Below, one piece after another: positions 1-9,263 of a stretch of 64,000 nucleotides of DNA (the stretch's first letter is position 1; each line of letters starts with the position of its first letter). Source of the stretch: UBA2883 sp964017965 (GTDB lineage: Bacteria > Cyanobacteriota > Vampirovibrionia > Gastranaerophilales > Gastranaerophilaceae); assembly GCA_964017965.1 (NCBI GenBank), contig CAXHNV010000003.1:1-64000 (forward strand). Direction: 5' to 3'. A program made the translations under genes and the position numbers. The notes under the pieces are model-generated. The model worked only from the letters and a program-made list of their open reading frames with translations. It did not search any database and was not told the origin of the DNA.

Positions 1-19
1 CCGCTTTTGTTATCTTTTA

Positions 20-1744
20 TTAGTCTTCATATAGCGGAGCTAACTTCTTAGCTTGTTGAGGAATTACACCTTCTTCAATAGGAAGATATACTCTGTAATC
101 GATTACAGGGAAGCAGTTATCAATACTTTCGATTTCTGCAAGTTTACCCTCATCAATATTGCCTGATTCAATCATATCAGCGATAAAGCTAAATCTGTCA
201 ACGTGTTCATTGAATCTGTCTGTTGCATAGTCCTTAGCCTGCCATGTTGTAATCAAGAACGGCCAGTCAGAGCTTTGTAATAACAAGTTTTCTCTTGCTA
301 ATTGGTTCAATGCTCTATGAAGAACCTTATCTTCAGGAATATTTTCGTATTTTTCAACAATGCTTGTGATTCGTTTTTCACAAGAATGAATAATAGGCCA
401 CATCCATTCTGTCAAATGGTTTTGCCATACATAGAAGTGTCCGCCTTGACCCCAAGAAGATTCAGGGATTTGGATAGCTTCTTTTGGCGGGTGAGCTTTA
501 ATGTATTCACCGGCAGTCATAATTTCAACTTCCGGTAAGAACTGGTTGAATTTTTTAATAACTTGTTTAATGAATTCAACACCTTCGAACCACCAGTGTC
601 CGAATAACTCTGTATCGAATGAAACCATAACAAGACCTTCTTGTCCGTTATGAGCCTTTTTATAATCGTTCAATAAGTGATAAATCATTGTTGTATAGTG
701 GTCTGAGTTTTCGTTAATCTTATTTAACGCTAAAACAGGGTCATATAACATCTTGTCGCCTAAATCAGTCTTAGGAGAAGTGATTCTCCAGTAATGCATA
801 CCTGATTTATCGTCTTTTTTGTGAAACTCTCTGAAACATCCATCACCAGGGTATCCGTCAGCAGCAGACCAAACCTGATAACCTGCTCTATCGTTTCTAC
901 CCATTACAGCAACCTGCGCATCAGGTAACCAATAAGCAGAGTATGTATCATAACCTGTAGCTTCTCTTTCAGGAAGCGGGATGTATTCAATATTTCCGTA
1001 AACACCGATTACACGACGGTTACCGATAGAGTTACCACCTTCAATAACGTGTGATTCTGTGAAGAAGTATTCGATGTCGTTGTTTTGAAGAGTTACTTCA
1101 ATAGCCGGTCTCCAGTGTTTTTTACCGTCTTTACCAATATATTCGTAACCTTGTCTGTAAGCACATTCAGGTAACCATGTACCCATTGCTTTTTTACCGA
1201 ATAATCTTTTTGTTGTATCAGAACCAACTTTGAACTGTGCGTTCAAGTTATTGTCAGTCGCCAACAATGGTGAGAACCCGTGTGTAGCACCTGATGTTGT
1301 AATTTCAATACAACCTAAATCTTGATATTTTTTGAAATGTTCAATTAAGTTCATTCCGTATTTGTTTACAAAATCGTCTCTTAATTTATTCCATAAATCG
1401 AAGTAATATTTAGCAAGATACTTCAAATGTTGTGAGTGAGGTACTTCAGGGTCAGGATATCTTTCCAAATCCTTAGATACAGCTTTGATTTGTGCATCGA
1501 TATATTTAACAAAACCGTGTTGAAGATGTTCATCATTCAACTGTTCAGCCAGAATAGGTGTTATACCGACTGTCAATTTTGCTTTAATACCTTCGTCCCA
1601 CAATTCAGAAATTGCATTTAATAGAGGAACGTATGTTTCTGCCATACATTCATATAAATTTTCTTCACCAAACGGCCACATACCAGCTTTTCTGTAGTAT
1701 GGGAGGTGACTGTGTAACATAAATACGAATTGTCCTACTGACAT
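20..1744 (-). CDS. GH57 1,4-alpha-glucan branching enzyme
   Basis: Glycoside hydrolase family 57 protein of 574 residues, probably a glycogen branching enzyme that cuts alpha-1,4 glucan and re-attaches the piece by an alpha-1,6 bond. The GH57 conserved regions are visible in order: HSHLPYYRKAG near residue 11, GITPILAEQL near 60, WLPECAYR near 195 (nucleophile Glu in the family), SFDTELFGHWWFEG near 375 (general acid Asp) and LTEWMWP near 450. The length fits the short bacterial branching-enzyme group. The ATG at 1744 follows GGAGAAAAAA, a good ribosome binding site. No signal peptide is seen, so it should be cytoplasmic. It could be another GH57 amylase, but the WLPECAY signature favours branching activity. 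No other glycogen gene lies nearby. Confidence 0.88.
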   Translation of the reverse strand: MSVGQFVFMLHSHLPYYRKAGMWPFGEENLYECMAETYVPLLNAISELWDEGIKAKLTVGITPILAEQLNDEHLQHGFVKYIDAQIKAVSKDLERYPDPEVPHSQHLKYLAKYYFDLWNKLRDDFVNKYGMNLIEHFKKYQDLGCIEITTSGATHGFSPLLATDNNLNAQFKVGSDTTKRLFGKKAMGTWLPECAYRQGYEYIGKDGKKHWRPAIEVTLQNNDIEYFFTESHVIEGGNSIGNRRVIGVYGNIEYIPLPEREATGYDTYSAYWLPDAQVAVMGRNDRAGYQVWSAADGYPGDGCFREFHKKDDKSGMHYWRITSPKTDLGDKMLYDPVLALNKINENSDHYTTMIYHLLNDYKKAHNGQEGLVMVSFDTELFGHWWFEGVEFIKQVIKKFNQFLPEVEIMTAGEYIKAHPPKEAIQIPESSWGQGGHFYVWQNHLTEWMWPIIHSCEKRITSIVEKYENIPEDKVLHRALNQLARENLLLQSSDWPFLITTWQAKDYATDRFNEHVDRFSFIADMIESGNIDEGKLAEIESIDNCFPVIDYRVYLPIEEGVIPQQAKKLAPLYED

Positions 1745-1905
1745 TTTTTTCTCCTTACATTGAAATTTATATATATTATATTAATTATATTATTATGCAA
1801 TATCCTCATTATTAGTATAGTACAAATGGCGAAAAAATAATACTTTAGAATTAGTTATCAAGGATAATGTTACAAAAGTTTACGGATATATACTTTTTAT
1901 ACAAC

Positions 1906-1931
1906 AAAAAACGGCTGTTAAGCCGTTTTTT
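1906..1931 (-). terminator. rho-independent terminator
   Basis: Perfect hairpin with arms AAAAAACGGCT / AGCCGTTTTTT around a GTTA loop. It can work on both strands. It lies just downstream of the minus-strand gene ending at 1962 and separates it from the branching enzyme gene. Confidence 0.85.
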
Positions 1932-1961
1932 GTGTTTATGTGTTTGTTAATTATATTTTAA

Positions 1962-2246
1962 TTATGCAGCTTTGTTGCCTTTGATTTCTGTAATAAGGTA
2001 TTCAGCTACCCATTCAAAATCTTTGTTAGCGCTTGCAGCTTTTTTAAGGTAATCGATAGAAGAATCACCGATTCTGATAAGAGTCATAGCTACAACACCT
2101 CTTGTTAAACCTCTAACAACTTGAAGTTGTTCTACTAATTCAGGAACTGCAGGTGTTCCGATATCTACTAACATATTTTCAATTTCGTTTTTGTCTGAAT
2201 CGTTTAACATTGATAAAATTTCTTTAACAGATTGCATTTTAATCAC
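1962..2246 (-). CDS. small HEAT-repeat-like protein
   Basis: 94-residue protein of predicted helices. The pattern VDIGTPAVPELVEQL followed by VVAMTLIRIGD looks like one or two HEAT/Armadillo helical pairs, a fold used for protein-protein contacts. I do not recognise a named family. The listed ATG at 2246 is three codons before a second ATG; GGAGTGATTAAA lies upstream, so either start is possible. The gene stands alone between a terminator at 1906 and a divergent intergenic region. It is probably cytoplasmic. Function unknown. Confidence 0.7.
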   Translation of the reverse strand: MIKMQSVKEILSMLNDSDKNEIENMLVDIGTPAVPELVEQLQVVRGLTRGVVAMTLIRIGDSSIDYLKKAASANKDFEWVAEYLITEIKGNKAA

Positions 2247-2379
2247 TCCAATAATTGTATTTCACATGTTAATTATAATATTAAAATTCAGAATATTAGA
2301 TTTCTTTATCTAATCTTTATATCGGTATTAATTTTATTAATATTTGTTAACAAAACGGGCAATTATCATGAAAAAAATA

Positions 2380-2393
2380 ACTTTATATAAGAG
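2380..2393 (+). promoter_or_regulatory. shared ACTTTAT...TAAG promoter-like element
   Basis: ACTTTATATAAGAG lies 35 bases before the ATG at 2428. Close variants in the same orientation to the gene occur at 7660-7680, 15546-15565 and 15932-15954, each just upstream of another lineage-type gene. Its position argues against starts upstream of 2428. Confidence 0.45.
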
Positions 2394-2427
2394 TAAGTGT
2401 GTTAAACATATTTTTAGGTTAGTTAGT

Positions 2428-3327
2428 ATGGTAGATTCAATTAAAAACATTAATCTAAATACGGTTCCGCAATCGGTTAATAAAACTGTTCCGGAATTTG
2501 CTACGGCAAAAGATAAATCTATCTTTTTAGAGGCATCATTGTTTGAAGCAAAGAGTGAACAAGGTTTTATCGGCAAATCTTGGAACGGAGTTAAAGAATT
2601 GTTTGACGCAGGTCTGTCTGAATCTGACTGTGAAGATATTATCAAAAGATATAATCATGGTGAAGTTACATTTGAAGAAGCTATAAATACAATCAATGAT
2701 TATCATAACAAACAATCTACAATGACAGATTTGTTTGCTAATATAACAACCGGTATTGCCTCAATTGCGTTAGTTACAGCTGCAGTAGCAGGCGGACCAA
2801 TCGGTTGGTTAACAGCTTTAGCTTTAGGTGCTCCTGTGGGTGCTGCTGTGAAAACAGGTTTGAAAATAGCTGATAGAGCGACCAATAATATCAAAAACGA
2901 TGAATTCGATTCAAAAGCAATAACAAAGGACGTTATTTCAGGTGCCGTTACAGGTATGACCAGTGCTGTATCATCAGGTATTGGTGCGGGTATACGTTCA
3001 GGTAAAGTTATGCTTTCTATCAAGAACGGTACAAAATGCGGCGCTATCTGCGGTGGTGTTGCAGGTGCTACAAGTTATGCGGCTGATGTTGCATTAGATG
3101 AAAATAAACATTTTAATGCAGGTGAATTTGCAAAAACAACTCTTACTTCTGCTATGGTTTCAGGTACTGTTGGTGCTGTTGTAGGGGGTTCTGTGTTCAA
3201 AATTTCGAACGCTGATAAACTTGCTTCTCAAACAGTTAAACAAACTATTGTAAATGACTCTGCTGCAAGCTCTTCAAGAAAAGTTTTGGGTAATATCGAA
3301 AGAGATGCTTTAGGTATGATGGCATAA
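2428..3327 (+). CDS. Ala/Gly-rich protein with hydrophobic segments, unknown function
   Basis: About 299 residues from the ATG at 2428. In-frame starts also exist at 2344 (TTG) and 2368 (ATG), but the promoter-like element at 2380-2393 sits between them and 2428. The centre holds Gly/Ala-rich hydrophobic stretches (ITTGIASIALVTAAVAGGPI near residue 105, then VISGAVTGMTSAVSSGIGAG and a third near the C-terminus), with glycine spacing like colicin or glycine-zipper membrane-inserting regions. The N-terminal third is polar. No enzyme motif is visible. It stands alone before glmS. It may belong to the same regulon as the genes at 6812, 14684 and 15664. Membrane or surface association is an inference. 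Confidence 0.65.
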   Translation: MVDSIKNINLNTVPQSVNKTVPEFATAKDKSIFLEASLFEAKSEQGFIGKSWNGVKELFDAGLSESDCEDIIKRYNHGEVTFEEAINTINDYHNKQSTMTDLFANITTGIASIALVTAAVAGGPIGWLTALALGAPVGAAVKTGLKIADRATNNIKNDEFDSKAITKDVISGAVTGMTSAVSSGIGAGIRSGKVMLSIKNGTKCGAICGGVAGATSYAADVALDENKHFNAGEFAKTTLTSAMVSGTVGAVVGGSVFKISNADKLASQTVKQTIVNDSAASSSRKVLGNIERDALGMMA

Positions 3328-3395
3328 TAAAAATTGCTTTCAATATATTTTTTCCATGTTAGAATGTTTGTTATAAATTAACTAAGGAGAATTCT

Positions 3396-5240
3396 ATGTG
3401 TGGAATAGTAGGATATATTGGAAGAGATTCAGCGATAAATATACTTTTGAACGGTTTAACCAAGCTTGAGTATAGAGGTTACGATTCATCAGGTGTTGCG
3501 CTTGAAATCGACGGCAAAGTAGAGATGTTTAAGGCTGAGGGTAAACTCCAAAACCTTAAAGACTTGTTAACTCCTATAAAAGATACTGTTGGTAAATCAA
3601 CAATCGGTATCGGTCATATCCGCTGGGCTACCCACGGTGCTCCTACTACAGAAAACGCTCACCCGCATTCTTGTAATTGCGGCAGACTTGTTCTTGTTCA
3701 TAACGGAATTATCGAGAACTTCAAAGAGCTTAAAGAAGAGTTAGAAAAAGAAGGTTGTGTTTTTCGTTCACAAACAGATACTGAGACTGTAGCTCACTTG
3801 ATAGCAAGAGAGTTTGCAAAGGTTAAGAACCTGACAGAAGCTGTAAGAATCGCTACACGCAAGATTGAAGGTGCTTACGCATTATGTGTTATGCACCAGG
3901 ATGTTAAAGATACTATTGTAGCTACAAAAAGGAACGCTCCTTTGTTAGTTGGTGTTGGTGAAAACGAGTTTTATGTTGCATCAGATGTTCCTGCTATTAT
4001 TGATTATACAAAGAAAGCTATGTATCTTGATGACAACCAGATTGTAACTCTTACTCCTGATAAAATGGTTTTGACAAACGAATACAGCGTGGAACTTCCT
4101 TGTAAGGTTGAGGTTCTTCCTTGGGAATCTGTTTCTTTGAGTAAAATGGGTTATAAACACTTTATGATGAAAGAAATCCACGAACAACCAAGTATTATCA
4201 GAAACTTGTTAAGCGGTAAGATTTCTGATATGGAAAAACCTTTGTATTTGCCTGAGGTAAAGATTAACACTGAAAATATAAAGAAATTAAACAGAATCCA
4301 AATCGTTGCTTGCGGTACATCTTTACACGCAGCGCTTGTCGGTAAATATATTTTAGAAGATTTTTGCGGTATAGCTGTTGATGTAGAACCGTCAAGCGAA
4401 TATATTTACAGAAAAACTGTTACTGACGAAAATACACTTGTAATAGGGGTTTCTCAATCAGGTGAAACTGCTGATACAATTACTGCGGTTAAACAATCAA
4501 AGAGCAGAGGTTCGCATATTTTGATTATTACGAACCGTCCTGATTCAACAATGGCAAGAGAAGCTGATAGCTTGATTCCTGTTTGTGCAGGGATTGAGGT
4601 TAGTGTTGCCGCTACAAAATCTTATATGGCACAGCTCGTATCGTTCTATATGCTGGCTTTATATATGGCTGAAATTAAAGGTTCTATGGATAAATCATTA
4701 CTTATGAACCTTAAACATGAATTGATTAAGTTACCTGAAAAAGCAGAAGAAATTCTGTCTCACGAAAACATTGTTAAAGCGTGTGCAAGAACTTATGCTA
4801 ACGCTAGAAACTTTATTTATATAGCACGAGGTATCAACTTCCCTACAGCCTTAGAAGGTGCATTGAAATTAAAAGAAATCAGCTATATCAATGCAACCGG
4901 CTATTCTGCAGGGGAACTTAAGCACGGACCTATCGCTATGTTAGATGAAACATTACCTGTTTTATCTATTATGATGAAAGGAAAAGTTTACGACAAGATT
5001 CTTTCAAACTCAGAAGAAGCAAGAGCAAGAGATGCAAAGATGATTGCTTTGACAAACTCTGATGATGAAAAATTAAACGATTTATTCGATAACATTATCA
5101 AAATTCCTGAGACTGATGAATACTTATCACCGATTTTGGCGATTATTCCGTTGCAATTGTTAGCATATTATATTGCGGAGTTTTTAGGTAAGGATGTAGA
5201 CCAGCCAAGAAACCTTGCAAAATCTGTAACGGTTGAATAA
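3396..5240 (+). CDS. glmS: glutamine-fructose-6-phosphate aminotransferase
   Basis: GlmS makes glucosamine-6-phosphate from fructose-6-phosphate and glutamine, the first step to UDP-GlcNAc for peptidoglycan and lipopolysaccharide. The 614-residue length is normal. It begins MCGIVGYIG, so Cys1 is the glutaminase nucleophile after Met removal, followed by EYRGYDSSG and HIRWATHG. Two SIS sugar-isomerase domains follow: ACGTSLHAA and SQSGETADT near 310-355, and ARGINFPTALEGALKLKE near 470. The C-terminus LAKSVTVE is the family ending. The start has AAGGAG at good spacing. No glmS ribozyme fits in the short 68-base upstream gap. A small gene and ahcY follow on the same strand. Confidence 0.97.
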   Translation: MCGIVGYIGRDSAINILLNGLTKLEYRGYDSSGVALEIDGKVEMFKAEGKLQNLKDLLTPIKDTVGKSTIGIGHIRWATHGAPTTENAHPHSCNCGRLVLVHNGIIENFKELKEELEKEGCVFRSQTDTETVAHLIAREFAKVKNLTEAVRIATRKIEGAYALCVMHQDVKDTIVATKRNAPLLVGVGENEFYVASDVPAIIDYTKKAMYLDDNQIVTLTPDKMVLTNEYSVELPCKVEVLPWESVSLSKMGYKHFMMKEIHEQPSIIRNLLSGKISDMEKPLYLPEVKINTENIKKLNRIQIVACGTSLHAALVGKYILEDFCGIAVDVEPSSEYIYRKTVTDENTLVIGVSQSGETADTITAVKQSKSRGSHILIITNRPDSTMAREADSLIPVCAGIEVSVAATKSYMAQLVSFYMLALYMAEIKGSMDKSLLMNLKHELIKLPEKAEEILSHENIVKACARTYANARNFIYIARGINFPTALEGALKLKEISYINATGYSAGELKHGPIAMLDETLPVLSIMMKGKVYDKILSNSEEARARDAKMIALTNSDDEKLNDLFDNIIKIPETDEYLSPILAIIPLQLLAYYIAEFLGKDVDQPRNLAKSVTVE

Positions 5241-5245
5241 CAATT

Positions 5246-5419
5246 ATGAGTATTGTTTCAGAGATATTAGAAATAGAAAATAACGCCAATCCTACTACGG
5301 AATATATAGAATCAGAACTTTCTAAACGCGGGATAGAACCTTTGAGGTGGGCAATTGTAAAGATTAGCAAAGATTTTTTTACTATAAATGTTGCTTATGA
5401 TAAAATTACTATGTTGTAA
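5246..5419 (+). CDS. 57-residue hypothetical protein
   Basis: Complete small open frame beginning MSIVSEILEIENNANPTTEY five bases after the glmS stop and ending 47 bases before ahcY. It encodes 57 residues with no obvious membrane segment or zinc motif; the second half is an alternating strand-like pattern. The tight spacing suggests co-transcription with glmS, perhaps with translational re-initiation because no strong ribosome binding site is seen. I do not recognise the family. It is easily missed because of its size. Confidence 0.6.
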   Translation: MSIVSEILEIENNANPTTEYIESELSKRGIEPLRWAIVKISKDFFTINVAYDKITML

Positions 5420-5466
5420 TGTGTGTAAAATCAACACTAAATAATTTAAAGTGAAAGAAGGATGCA

Positions 5467-6771
5467 ATGATTAGCGTTATAGAAAAGGAACCAACAATGA
5501 TTACTATTGAAGAAAGTATTTTGGATAGATCTGATATTAAAGACATTTCGCTTGCAGAGCAAGGTAAAAATAATATTGAATGGGCGTTTAGAAATATGCC
5601 TGTTTTGATGAAAATAAAAGAAAGATTTAGAAAAGAACAACCGTTCAAGGGTTTAAAATTATCAGCATGTGTTCACATTACAAAAGAGTCTGCTGCATTA
5701 TGTACAGTTATGCAAGCGGGCGGTGCTGATGTTATGTTAGCTGCTACCAATCCGTTATCAACTCAGGATGACGTTGCGGCTGCTCTTGTTAAGTACTGGG
5801 GTATTACTGTTTTAGGTTATGCCGGTGAAAGCTATGAAACTTATCGTTCACATATCCACATGGCAATGGATAACAACCCTGATTTAGTTATTGATGACGG
5901 TTGTGATATTGTTGCGGCTATTCATAACGAAAGACCTGATTTGGCAGCTAAGATGATTGGTTCATCTGAGGAAACAACTACAGGTATTATTCGTTTAGAA
6001 GCTTTAGAAAAAGAAGGTAAGCTTGCATTCCCTGCAGTTGGTGTTAACACAAGTATGACAAAACACCTTTATGACAACAGATACGGTACAGGTCAAAGCG
6101 CATTAGACGGTATTATGAGAGCTGCTAATGTTCTTATCGCAGGCAAGACTGTTGTTGTATCAGGCTATGGCTGGTGTGGACGTGGTTGTGCATTAAGAGC
6201 TAAGGCACTTGGTGCTAACGTTATTGTTTGTGAAATTGACCCGTTGAAAGCTTTAGAAGCTGCTATGGAAGGATATAGAGTTATGCCTATATCAGAAGCA
6301 GTTAAGCACGGTGATATCTTCTTGACAGTTACAGGTAATATGCACGTTATTGATGTTGAGCATCTTATGAACATGAAAGACGGTGCTATGGTTTGTAACG
6401 CAGGACACTTTGACCACGAGGTTAATGTTCCCGGATTAAAGAAAGAAACTACTGAAATCAACAAGATTAGACCGTTCCTTGATGAATTTAAGTTGAACAA
6501 CGGTAAATCAATCTATGTATTGGCTGAAGGCAGACTTATTAACCTTGTTGCAGCTGAAGGACATCCTGCAAGTGTTATGGATATGAGTTTTGCTAATCAG
6601 GCTTTAGGTATGGAGTTTATTGTTAAAAACAGAGGTTCTTTAGAAAACAAACTTTATACATTACCAAGAGAGGTAGATGAAAAGATTGCATCATTGAAGC
6701 TTGAATCTATGAATATTGAGATAGACAGCTTAACCGATGAGCAACAAATATATTTAAATAGTTGGAAATAA
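5467..6771 (+). CDS. ahcY: adenosylhomocysteinase (S-adenosylhomocysteine hydrolase)
   Basis: Converts S-adenosylhomocysteine to adenosine and homocysteine and so keeps methylation reactions running. 434 residues. Family landmarks are clear: SACVHITKESAAL near 60, AATNPLSTQDDVAAAL near 95, the NAD-binding Rossmann motif GYGWCGRGCA near 235, ICEIDP-like VCEIDPLKALEA, CNAGHFDHEV near 315, and AAEGHPASVMDMSFANQA near 365. The ATG at 5467 follows GAAGGATGCA; a second in-frame ATG at 5497 is possible and would remove ten residues. It lies downstream of glmS and is followed by a strong terminator. Confidence 0.96.
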   Translation: MISVIEKEPTMITIEESILDRSDIKDISLAEQGKNNIEWAFRNMPVLMKIKERFRKEQPFKGLKLSACVHITKESAALCTVMQAGGADVMLAATNPLSTQDDVAAALVKYWGITVLGYAGESYETYRSHIHMAMDNNPDLVIDDGCDIVAAIHNERPDLAAKMIGSSEETTTGIIRLEALEKEGKLAFPAVGVNTSMTKHLYDNRYGTGQSALDGIMRAANVLIAGKTVVVSGYGWCGRGCALRAKALGANVIVCEIDPLKALEAAMEGYRVMPISEAVKHGDIFLTVTGNMHVIDVEHLMNMKDGAMVCNAGHFDHEVNVPGLKKETTEINKIRPFLDEFKLNNGKSIYVLAEGRLINLVAAEGHPASVMDMSFANQALGMEFIVKNRGSLENKLYTLPREVDEKIASLKLESMNIEIDSLTDEQQIYLNSWK

Positions 6772-6785
6772 TTTTTTAAATTTAA

Positions 6786-6813
6786 AGGGGCAGCGAAGCT
6801 GCCCCTCTTTTTT
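6786..6813 (+). terminator. rho-independent terminator after ahcY
   Basis: Stem AGGGGCAGC / GCTGCCCCT with a GAA loop, followed by CTTTTTT. It ends the glmS-ahcY transcription unit and touches the stop codon of the convergent gene at 6812. Confidence 0.93.
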
Positions 6814-7642
6814 ATGACTTAAATCTATAACTAATATTTAAACTTCCTTCACCATTTTTAAGATTTTGTTGAATACTTGCAGAGAAGTTTCCGCTATTAT
6901 AACCGGCTGAAACTTTAGAGAAATTTGTTCCTAATTTAACGTTCCCGGATTGTACAGATACGCCTTTCTTACCTGCCATAAATCTAGTTCCGCCTTCTGT
7001 AGTATATGCTACATTTGTACCGTGTCTTGTCCATTCTCCGTTATCATCAGATTCACTTTTTGGTGTGTCCGGATTATTACCCAAATCTGCGTAGTTGTTG
7101 ATTTGATTAGTAGGGTCATTTAAAGATAAATTTTTAGCATTTTCTTCTTCCTGAGTTACTTGTTGATTAACAGCATCTAACATTGCTGTATATTTACTTT
7201 GAACCAAGTCATTTATACTTTTAATTTGTGCGGATATTTGAGTATTAGCATTTGAATCCAGTTGTTGTTGTGCCTGTGCTGTTTCTGCTTCTGTTACTTC
7301 CATTTTACCGCTGTCAACTGTTTTAAAATTATTTGAGAGCTCATTATATACAGATTTTGCCAATTGACCTAAATTAGAAGTTCCAAAACGTTGTGTAAAT
7401 ATTTCTGTTGCACGGTCATTTTTTAATGAACCGAGGTTTACATTAAATCCTTGAGAAATTTGAGGTTGTGCTTCTGATTTTGTAACATTTGCACTTTTAT
7501 CACCGTCAAGGCTTGCATAAATACTATTAACAAAACTTTCTTCACCTTGCTGTTGTTGGACGTTTTTAGGCGTAGTACTTTGAGTGGGCTGTATTCCACC
7601 TGCTCCGCCTACTGCCAAATCCGGTAATGGTAATCTAAACAT
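6812..7642 (-). CDS. hypothetical protein, Gln/Asn-rich
   Basis: 276 residues beginning MFRLPLPDLAVGGAGG. The first half is rich in Gln, Asn and Thr with a likely coiled coil (AQAQQQLDSNANTQISAQIK near 130). The C-terminal 80 residues have alternating strands (YTTEGGTRFMAGKKGVSVQS, then VSAGYNSGNFSASIQQ) like a small beta sheet or barrel end. No catalytic motif or signal peptide is seen. The ATG follows GAGGACG. The element at 7660-7680 links it to the genes at 2428, 14684 and 15664. Function unknown; a structural or surface role is a guess. Confidence 0.65.
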   Translation of the reverse strand: MFRLPLPDLAVGGAGGIQPTQSTTPKNVQQQQGEESFVNSIYASLDGDKSANVTKSEAQPQISQGFNVNLGSLKNDRATEIFTQRFGTSNLGQLAKSVYNELSNNFKTVDSGKMEVTEAETAQAQQQLDSNANTQISAQIKSINDLVQSKYTAMLDAVNQQVTQEEENAKNLSLNDPTNQINNYADLGNNPDTPKSESDDNGEWTRHGTNVAYTTEGGTRFMAGKKGVSVQSGNVKLGTNFSKVSAGYNSGNFSASIQQNLKNGEGSLNISYRFKS

Positions 7643-7659
7643 TAATCGTCCTCGTTCTT

Positions 7660-7680
7660 CTTATATGTATATATAAAGTA
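7660..7680 (-). promoter_or_regulatory. shared ACTTTAT...TAAG promoter-like element
   Basis: On the minus strand it reads ACTTTATATATACATATAAG and ends about 18 bases before the ATG at 7642. Same class as the elements at 2380, 15546 and 15932. Confidence 0.45.
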
Positions 7681-7734
7681 TATACTTTGAAGAAAATTGT
7701 CTAAAAACTATTGTTTTGTTAATGTTTTGTAACC

Positions 7735-8850
7735 TTAACCGCAGAATTTGCCGAGAACAACAGATTTGTTTGCGCCGGTGCATGACGGTACGTTATTTGG
7801 GATATTATAAAATTTGCAATACCCGAGAAGCGCGAATGCCATTACTTCTTTAAAGTTGTTTGATATACCGTAATCTTCGTGGGTTTTAAGTGCTAATCGT
7901 TTAGGTAAATATGTTCTTAAAAGCTCTGTCATATATTTGTTATAAGCACCGCCTCCGCCTAAAATAACGGTTTCAATATGTGCAGTAGGGTAAACAAACC
8001 GTTCATAACTTTGAGCTATTGTTCGAGCTGTTAGAGCCGTTAGGGTTGCAATAATATCAGCTTTGTTTTCCGGTGCTGTTTTTAGGATATTTTCGATATA
8101 TTTTGGTGAAAAATATTCTCTTCCTGTCGTTTTTGGCGGGTCTTGATAGTAGTATTCGTCTTCAAGTAAACAGTTGAGCCAGTAATCCGAAATGGTGCCG
8201 CTTTTTGCGACCTCACCGTCTCTGTCATAATCTTTATTGAAGAACTTTCGCATACAGTAATCAATCATAATGTTTCCACATCCGTTATCAAACCCGAATG
8301 GAAGACAATTGTCTGATACAACGGTTACGTTTGATATTCCGCCGATATTTTGAACGGCTGCGTTTTTGAACCATGTTTTATCCGCAAAACACACTAACGG
8401 TGCTCCTTGACCGCCGTTTGCGATATCAGATTCTCTAAAGTTCGAAATCGTCAAACAGCCTGTTTTTGCTGCAATAACAGCGCTTTCACCTATTTGAAGC
8501 GTGCTTTTTAAGCTTATACCTTCTTCTGTTTCATTGAAAGGGTAATGATAAACTGTTTGTCCGTGGCTTGAGATGAAATCAGGTTTGCCAAACTCTCTTA
8601 TGAGTTCTAAGCAAGCATTTGCAAAACATTCACCTATCTCAAAATTCAGCTGACAGAGTTCTTTTAATGATATTTCGTTTGCAAAGGCTTTAAATATTTT
8701 CGCTCTAACAGAAGTTGGATACGGGTAATTTATACCTTTTATTAGTTTACAGCTTAAGTCTGGCAAAACTTCACAAAACCCTGCGTCTATTGAATCACAG
8801 GAAGTTCCTGACATTAAGCCTATTATTTTTTTGCTCTCAAGTTCTTGCAT
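7735..8850 (-). CDS. anmK: anhydro-N-acetylmuramic acid kinase
   Basis: AnmK phosphorylates and opens 1,6-anhydro-MurNAc to MurNAc-6-phosphate in peptidoglycan recycling. The family signature GLMSGTSCDSIDAG lies at the N-terminus. GGISNVTVV, FDNGCGNIMID and VILGGGGAYN follow, which are the ATP-binding and substrate regions of the ASKHA-fold family. About 371 residues from the ATG at 8850, a normal length. An in-frame TTG at 8886 would add a hydrophobic N-terminus that the family does not have, so I prefer 8850. Convergent with nothing close; divergent from alr across about 410 bases. Confidence 0.93.
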   Translation of the reverse strand: MQELESKKIIGLMSGTSCDSIDAGFCEVLPDLSCKLIKGINYPYPTSVRAKIFKAFANEISLKELCQLNFEIGECFANACLELIREFGKPDFISSHGQTVYHYPFNETEEGISLKSTLQIGESAVIAAKTGCLTISNFRESDIANGGQGAPLVCFADKTWFKNAAVQNIGGISNVTVVSDNCLPFGFDNGCGNIMIDYCMRKFFNKDYDRDGEVAKSGTISDYWLNCLLEDEYYYQDPPKTTGREYFSPKYIENILKTAPENKADIIATLTALTARTIAQSYERFVYPTAHIETVILGGGGAYNKYMTELLRTYLPKRLALKTHEDYGISNNFKEVMAFALLGYCKFYNIPNNVPSCTGANKSVVLGKFCG

Positions 8851-8980
8851 ACTATTTATAATAAAAAAAAACTTGTCGAATGACAAGTATAAGTACTACT
8901 ATTTAATTTATGTTATGTTTATTTTGAAAATTCTTTTTTTCTAAAACTATCCTAATCTTCCCAATTTTATAAAATTAACT

Positions 8981-9043
8981 TTAGTTTTCTTTGTTTTGAT
9001 TTGTTTTGTTTTCGCTCTTCCCAATTCTTAGTCTAGTAGCCAT
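8981..9043 (-). CDS. possible 20-residue peptide
   Basis: In the 410-base gap between anmK and alr, a minus-strand frame starting MATRLRIGKS has an unusually strong Shine-Dalgarno (GGAAGGAGTG directly before ATG at 9043) and runs 20 codons, Lys/Asn-rich at the end. No other gene is seen in the gap. The good ribosome binding site is the only support; it may be a leader or chance. Confidence 0.3.
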   Translation of the reverse strand: MATRLRIGKSENKTNQNKEN

Positions 9044-9263
9044 CACTCCTTCCAACGTATTTATATATTAGAATGTTTCTAATCCCTTTTCAAGTAAAGA
9101 ATAAAGTCAAATTTTTTACATATCAGCATGCCGTTGAGTATTAAAGGGGCATGTGACAATTTACATTCTTAATATTTACAAATAAGGGCTTTTTTAGTAA
9201 AAATCTTAATTTTCATGTTGACAAATAATATTTTTTTTGAATCGGTTGTTATATAATTGTGTT

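Noticed and set aside
3328..3395. glmS ribozyme
   Set aside because: Only 68 bases separate the genes, too little for the ribozyme.
9218..9257. sigma70 promoter for alr from TTGACA 9218 and TATAAT 9252
   Set aside because: The boxes are 28 bases apart, too far for one promoter.
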